The translations under genes and the position numbers were made by a program. A stretch of DNA of 64,000 nt from Calliopum simillimum (taxonomy: Eukaryota > Arthropoda > Insecta > Diptera > Lauxaniidae). The stretch lies in NCBI GenBank assembly GCA_951812925.1, contig OX638372.1, positions 53,690,028 through 53,754,027 of the forward strand, read 5' to 3'. Below the pieces are notes generated by a model. It worked only from the letters and a program-made list of their open reading frames with translations. It ran no database searches and was not told the origin of the DNA. How positions within the stretch are numbered: position 1 is the first letter of the stretch; each line of letters opens with the position of its first letter. Shown here piece by piece: positions 57,840-64,000 of the stretch.

Positions 57840-59699
57840 TTGACATTCCGCCTTACTGTAAATCTCTCAAACGAAAGGGGAAAAATGCTTAGCACTTAAG
57901 AAATATATAAAAAATCCAATTTGATGTCATAAAATGATTTTTAAGGCGCGTGAAATTTATTTTTTTTTTAACATTTAATGAAAATCTACTCTACCTTTCT
58001 AACGAGTAAAAACAGAGCACTTCTCTTATTTATATTTTATTTTTAATATCGGCGGTTTTCTAATGAATTTTAAGCCAGGTTTACAGAAAACCTGACCTGT
58101 CGCAAAACAACGGAGATTAAAATACACTTAAAACACTCTCCAATCTTCTGGGGGTTTTTTGACTGTTGCACAGTGTAATTAAATCGTTAGGTAGCATCAA
58201 ATTTATTTCTTCTACACTCGATTAGAACTTTGCCTTTTATCCGGTAGGACCAAAAACTTATCTTTGGTTTTACTTAATTATGTTCTTAACATTTTGTTCG
58301 AAAAGAAAATATAAGCTGTATGTTTCAGTTGTTTTTTTTTCAAGCACTTGAAGCGACCAGGAAGTCACTTAGGTAAGAGTCGCGCCCCAAGGGTAATAAA
58401 GCAAATCTCAACAACAGTCTACAATAATTAAAATAAAACCAATACAAAGCATGAATCTACAGTACCATTAGCTAGCAATTCGTTAACTATAAAAAAGCAA
58501 AAAAAAAACAAATGTTAAATGTCGAAAAAAAACAACGCGAATTCGAAATGTCTGCAGGCAAAAGAGGTAAGGTTATTTGCCTTGTATTCGTACGCGTAGT
58601 TGTGAATTATTAAATGAAAGGCAACTTTTTGAAAAGGCAGAACAGTATCGAATTTAACAACACTTAATGTTTTTTTTTTTTTTTTTTGCTAATATTACAT
58701 AAGCTCAAGATATGTGCACATTTAGGTCTTCATGCCAGGCGTTATCTAGAGCAAAGCGCTAAGCTTACTGGTATTACTTGTAGACAAATATTTGATGTTT
58801 AAGCTTTTCATTTCTATATGCATAATACAATGTTTGTTGTATTTTCAAAAATATTGCAACTTTTTTTCATAAAAAGTGAAAAAGTTGTCCCTAATTTATG
58901 GTATAAGCTGGCAGATATGTTGAGAATTGCGTCAAGCTGTGTTCGATGCAACATTTCATCAAAGCGAAAGTACATGCAAACCGGCTAAAAGCCATTGGTT
59001 AATGCTTATGTTCGATGCATATGTTTCAAAACCTTTACCGTATCTGGTCATAAGATAATCGCCAGCGCCAACATTGCCATCCATGAAATTGCACAGAACG
59101 CGAAGAGACAATAAACAACAACGTGAAACTCGCTTTCTTTAGTCCATCCAACATTAAACGAGTAGTACAAGTATGTTTGTTTGTATATCTTGGTATATAC
59201 TATACATACAAGCTACTATCATCATCATCATCCACATCCATCCAACCATCCATGGTTGGCGTAGACACAGGGGCAATGATCGACTTCTTCTTATTTTCTC
59301 AAGACTTGTTTGCCTTGGGATTTCTTTTAGATTGTCGTCGGCACTTAAATTTTGTGCACAGTATAATATACAGATAACTTTTTTATATATGCATATATAG
59401 TTTTGCCGATATTTATATCTTTATATAATATAGATGCACTTTTTTTTAATTCCAGAAGAAGAAGTAACTTTTGTTTTAAACTTTTCAATAAACAACTTTG
59501 GTACTTTTAATTAAACATTTATGTTTTTTTTTTTTATACAAAATTATCACTGTATCAATAGTTGTTTATACCTTGTATAATTTACTTCAATGAAACATCA
59601 CTGCAACGTTTAAACTTAAATTTTCTTTTCTCTTATTTTTGCTAATTTTTCATTGTTTTATTTTTATTTTTATTTTTTTGACTTTTTTTTCAAGTATGT
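57840..59699. other. No gene seen
   Basis: AT-rich. Contains an AGGTTTACAGAAAACCTGAC copy at about 58077, inverted relative to one at 53112. The 84- and 75-codon frames at 59.1-59.4 kb are driven by an ATC/ATCC simple repeat. Confidence 0.4.
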
Positions 59700-59890
59700 A
59701 TCACTAATTGTATATCTTACCAGTTGGCTTGGTAAGACTCAACTAAAGTTAAGCTTAAAGAAACCATGCAGAGCGTCGGCTGGCTCTACTCGTAGATACA
59801 ACGTCGCGACGTCCATTTGTTTTGATTTTTTAACCACAAAATTAACTCAATTGCAACCCGACGACGACTGCTGATGCTGAGCGCAGATAA
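59700..59890 (-). other. Possible promoter / 5' non-coding exon on the minus strand
   Basis: This short block is GC-richer than its surroundings, with GTCGTCGTCGGG and GACGTCGCGACG motifs and a minus-strand CAGTCG initiator-like site. It has no long ORF. Its position upstream of the 46-51 kb gene makes it a candidate first exon, but nothing in the sequence links the two. Confidence 0.2.
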
Positions 59891-60548
59891 TTTTTCATTT
59901 TCTTGTTATGCTTCTGAGTTTGCTGGCCACAACAATGTGGTATACCAGTTTGAGTTTTCACTCAAAATTGCTGGATAAATGTTTTACTCGAGAAACTCTA
60001 TTCGCGATGGAGTAATACGAATGTACGTATGTAAATAAATAAAGTGTAGGTATTATGTTTAAGCCTTCTAGCGCTTTTATTGCCTTTGCATTAAATGAAA
60101 GAAAGATTCATTTTTTTTGTTTTAAAATTTGAGTCAGTGCAGCTTCATTATTTGTAAATATTTAAAATAAAATTCGAAAATGCTCCCTGCAATAAAAATA
60201 TGAGACAGTCTACAGAAAATACTAGTTCACGGTTAGTACTAGCCCGAAACTAGTGAAAAAGGGATGCAGTGGGGGACAGTTTGATATCAGTTTGTAGTTT
60301 TTAGGGGCAAATAAATTTGAATCGTAATGAAAACAAAATACAATTTTTGTTTTTGCTTTTGAAATAATTTGTGTTTTGTGTAACTTGAATTGTGTAGCAA
60401 AATAGTAAAATGTGGAAAAAAAAATTAAATTAATGAATTCATTTTTCTTAGTGACATTATGAATGTAATTAACCTTTCTTTAATTTATTCAAATCAAATA
60501 TGAACTCAAATCAAAAAAAAAAAAAAAAAAAAAAATATTACTATACAT

Positions 60549-62405
60549 TAGGGTGGGCCGATTTGAAAACTGATCTCGGCTACCTCCCTTTGTGAAAGTT
60601 CATTCAATTCTATGAATATTTGCCCAAGGAACTATACTTCTGCGTTCAACTTTAGTTCGGCGCATTTTTGATCGAAAATTGTACCTTTCATCAATATTTT
60701 TTTTTGTTTTCATACTAAATTTTAAAAATTTTTATAAAGACAAAAGTAATGTCATTATATGATTTGGCTGGTATTCTGTCAGTAATCAATTAAATTGGGT
60801 TATTTTTACATAAAACGTTTACTTGGTGGTGTGGAATTGATGCTATATATTTAAAAAAATGATATGGGTCAAATAGCCGATTATTATGACCGACTTTCAA
60901 AATAAACGATTCATATTTTTGGATGCATTTTTTCAAACAAAACACCAACCTATGCTGAAAGTTCATTCAATTCTATGAATATTTGCCCAAGGAACCATAC
61001 CTCTACGTTCAACTTTAGTTCGGCGCATTTTCAATTGAAAATTTTACCTTGCGTTCAATATTTATTTTTATGCTTAGTTTTCAAAATTCCTATAGAGACA
61101 AAAGTAATATCATAATATGTTTTGGCTGGTATTCTGTCAGTAATCAATAAAATTGGGTTTTGTTTTTACGAAAAGTTTACCTGATAGCGTGGAATTGATT
61201 GTATTTATTCCAAAAAATTATATCGGTCAAATAACCGATTTCAAAATAAACGAGTCATATTTTTGCATGGATTTTTTCAATCGAAACACCAACCCAAGTA
61301 TTTTTGGATGCTAGGATGCCGAATCTTACACTCATTTTTTTCCAGGCCAACATCTAGTGGCAGTTTTAGGAAATAAATTAGCCGCTTTTTTTAATTTTAC
61401 AGAACAATATACCAAAATTCTATGTAAAAATATGAATCATTTATAATAAATATATATAATTTGACCGATATAATTTTTTAGAATAAATATAATCAATTCC
61501 ACGCTATAAAGTAAACTGTTCGTAAAAACAAAACCCAATTTTATTGATTACTGACAGACTACCAGCCAAAACATATTATGATATTACTTTTGTCTCTAAA
61601 GGAATTTTGAAAATTAAGCATAAAAATAAATATTAAACGCAAGGTAAAATTTTTAATCGAAAATGCGCCAAACTTAAGTTGAACGTAGAGGTATGGTTTC
61701 TTGGGCAAATATTCATAAAATTGAATGAACTTTCAGCCTAGGTTGGTGTTTTGTTTGAAAAAATTCATCCAAAAATATGAATCGTTTATTTTGAAAGTCG
61801 GTCATAATAATCGGCTATTTGACCCATATCATTTTTTTAAATATATAGCATCAATTCCACTCCATCAAGTAAACTTTTTATGTAAAAAAACCCAATTTAA
61901 TTGATTACTGACAGAATACCAGCCAAATCATATAATGACATTACTTTTGTCTTTATAAAAATGCTTAAAATTTAGTATGAAAACGAAAAAAAATATTGAT
62001 GAAAGGTACAATTGAGGAGTGGCCGTACCAAAGGGCCTAAGTACCATTTCGAGGCAAAAGTAGTGTCATAATATGAAACGGGTGGCATTTTATTAGATAT
62101 TAATAAAATTGTTTTCTGTTTTCACTTAGAACTTTCTTGATAGTGTAAAATTGATGTCATTATGTTGAAAAAATTATAATAGTCAAATAACAGACTATTA
62201 GGCACATAAAAAGTATGACATTACTTTTGCCTCGAAATGGTACTTAGGCCCTTTGGTACGGCCACTCCTCAATTTTCGATCAAAAATGCGCCGAACTAAA
62301 GTTGAACGCAGAGATATAGTTCCTTGGGCAAATATTCATAGAATTGAATGAACTTTCACATAGCCGAGGTAATAAAATTTCCTCCATACAATTTGGCCCA
62401 CCCTA
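60549..62405. mobile_element. Giant foldback element with duplicated subunits in each arm
   Basis: TAGGGTGGGCCGATTTG at left and CAATTTGGCCCACCCTA at right. Each arm carries the words GAAAGTTCATTCAATTCTAT, AACTTTAGTTCGGCGCATTT and two copies of the ATATG-TTTGGCTGGTATTCTGTCAG unit; the arms are about 750 and 980 bp around a centre near 61310-61430. The longer right arm contains a nested MITE. Confidence 0.82.
62012..62272. mobile_element. MITE nested in the right arm of the foldback element
   Basis: TIRs GAGGAGTGGCCGTACCAAAG and CTTTGGTACGGCCACTCCTC are perfect inverted repeats and extend through GGCCTAAGTACCATTTCGAG. The interior is a member of the same unit family as the arms. Confidence 0.85.
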
Positions 62406-62595
62406 CTATACATAGATTGACTACACACGAAACTACTGGTTGAAGACTAGTTGTTAAAAGACTACTTCACACTATGACTAGCTCCGCACTGCACTGGTGT
62501 AAACGTAATATAGAAGGAGACAATTGAAATTTCGCAGAACATTAGCACACAAAAAAGAACAGTTGCTTGTATGCCAAAGGGATTGAAGTACTGGT

Positions 62596-62680
62596 TGGTA
62601 GAGGACTAGTTAATGAACTACATTAGGACTAGTTAATGAACTACATTAGGACTAGTTAAAGAACTACACATGAACTAGTC
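62596..62680. repeat. Three tandem copies of a 26-bp ACTAGT-containing unit
   Basis: GGACTAGTTAATGAACTACA + TTA, three times with small changes. Other ACTAGT words flank the foldback element at 60220-60255 and 62420-62480. Confidence 0.7.
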
Positions 62681-63136
62681 CATTTGCCTGCAGGGTTGTG
62701 ATATAAATTTTATTTTTTAATTTTATTAATCATTTGATTTAAATGATTAGCTTAGGAAAATTTTGATATGAGCACAAGAACGACAGTTTTTTGTGGACTC
62801 CACTCCTTCCTGAAAAAAATCTTATCCACGCCTATGGGGCATAAAATGTTTCGAGTATTGGGCCTGTAACAGTATATAATTACCATGTAGGACCGGTGGA
62901 GAAAATTTTCTCAATAGTTCTATCTTTCGTCTAGTTATTTTGTAATTAGACCAAAACGAACTACTCCTAAAACTAGTATAAATTCACTTAAATTATCACT
63001 TTATCAAAATTGGTCCAAATGCAACGCATAATCCATCATAAGTATCAAAAGTGATCCAATTGTGTATAGATTGTGACAGTGAAATTATAACGTTACTCAC
63101 TATGTACTGTTTGGCAGTTTGTCGTTTGTGAAGAAG

Positions 63137-63210
63137 AGCAAACGATAGTTTATCGGTCTAATGACTTGCGCTGCCTGAAGAGGCCCGGGTTCGAATTCTC
63201 CACTCGAAGA
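63137..63210 (+). repeat. tRNA-like sequence, probable SINE head
   Basis: GGGTTCGAATTCTCC (about 63187) matches a Pol III B box, and AGTTTATCGGTCTAATGAC 30-40 bp upstream is A-box-like. I cannot fold a clean cloverleaf with a 7-bp acceptor, so a functional tRNA is unlikely. Confidence 0.35.
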
Positions 63211-64000
63211 TTTTCAATTCCAATTTTTAAATTTCCTTAAGAGTTTCAGAGCGGAAAATGAAATATGTGTCCAACATAGCCGAGGAAAAATAATAAAATT
63301 TTTTTATTGCAGAACTACTCTGATAAACTTTTCAAAAATTGTAAAAAAAACTTTGAGGTTGCCATCTGGTTTTTTTGTTTAGTTTTGCTTAAGCCATGTA
63401 TTGAAAAAACCAAGATAAACTTTTTAAAAATCCAATATATGTACATTTTTAGGGTTGCCACCTGGCTGTTTTTCTAAAATTTTGGTTCAATAATACTTTT
63501 TGTGACTTACTTCAAATTTTGAAACTACGAGAAGCAACGAGAAGTTTTAACCAAAGTTTTAACTCATGTAGTGAAAATTAATATTTGGAATAGCTGAAGT
63601 GCTGCCATCCAAATGAAAAAAAAAAAACAATGAAAAGAGAAATAAACTTTCGAATATTACTTGGTACATAATTAAAATTGATGAAACGTGGGACGCACAA
63701 TGACAGATCGTGGCCATAAATAGGTAAAAAAAATAAAAAAGCTATGGATTTTAAAACTGTTTACTATTAAAGTTTAAAATTTTCTTTGGGGTTAGTAACA
63801 CATTGCAATGGGCTCAAAGTTGAACTTTAAACAGCATAAATGCTGTATGGAACTTTTCATATTAGTAACTGCTGGAAAAACGCTCTAGTTAACTTGTTTA
63901 AAACTTAATTTACTAATGTACTTAGCATATTGGCAGAAAATATATTGTTTCTACTGTATGTAAATTATACGGATTTTTCTATATAATATGTGGGAAAGTA

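Noticed and set aside
58546..58570. ATGTCTGCAGGCAAAAGAG|GTAAGG, a possible first coding exon on the plus strand
   Set aside because: Good donor but only seven codons, and no downstream plus-strand exon found.
59123..59400. Two overlapping plus-strand frames of 75-84 codons
   Set aside because: Driven by an ATC/ATCC simple repeat; no conserved motif.

Overview
This is a stretch of an AT-rich insect nuclear genome, almost certainly a higher fly (Diptera). Genes have short exons with GT-AG introns, and there is a Drosophila-type Myb, a geminin and a Rebers-Riddiford cuticle protein. The non-coding DNA is packed with decayed mariner/Tc1/pogo transposons, LINEs, Helentron-like repeats and foldback elements. 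Species cannot be fixed from the sequence alone.

Layout. (1) 2.46-22.87 kb, minus strand: HFM1/MER3-like meiotic DNA helicase. I reconstructed eight exons with consistent phase (566 codons); the C-terminal half should lie beyond the left edge. Its exon 6-7 intron is 15.8 kb and holds a complete, oppositely oriented three-exon cuticle protein gene (15.40-18.08 kb) plus a dead RTE-type LINE, a Helentron, a mariner relic and other repeats. (2) 26.16-27.16 kb, minus strand: geminin, three exons, 211 aa. (3) 29.33-37.88 kb, plus strand: a 103-codon Cys/His-rich ORF followed only 13 nt later by Myb (three exons, 653 aa), which looks like one two-cistron transcript. The 6.1-kb Myb intron 1 carries a mariner relic, a TTAA-flanked MITE, a LINE scrap and a Tc1 palindrome split by a Helentron. 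(4) 42.0-44.7 kb: a nearly intact but frameshifted pogo/Tigger-like transposon with TIRs. (5) 46.08-51.62 kb, minus strand: four 3' exons (1165 codons) of a large, low-complexity, basic scaffold-like protein that I do not recognise; its 5' end lies further right. (6) 51.9-64 kb: mostly repeats, including a degenerate DUF4817-type mariner relative nested in a Helentron, a 39-bp minisatellite, a Tc1 deletion derivative and a 1.86-kb foldback element with a MITE nested in one arm.

Functional theme: geminin limits replication licensing, Myb is part of the MuvB/dREAM cell-cycle complex, and HFM1 promotes meiotic crossovers. I see no evidence that they form a co-regulated module beyond proximity. 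The most interesting observations are the gene nested in the HFM1 intron, the Cys/His ORF plus Myb tandem, the 142-bp periodicity shared by all Helentron-like copies, and the very large symmetric foldback structures.
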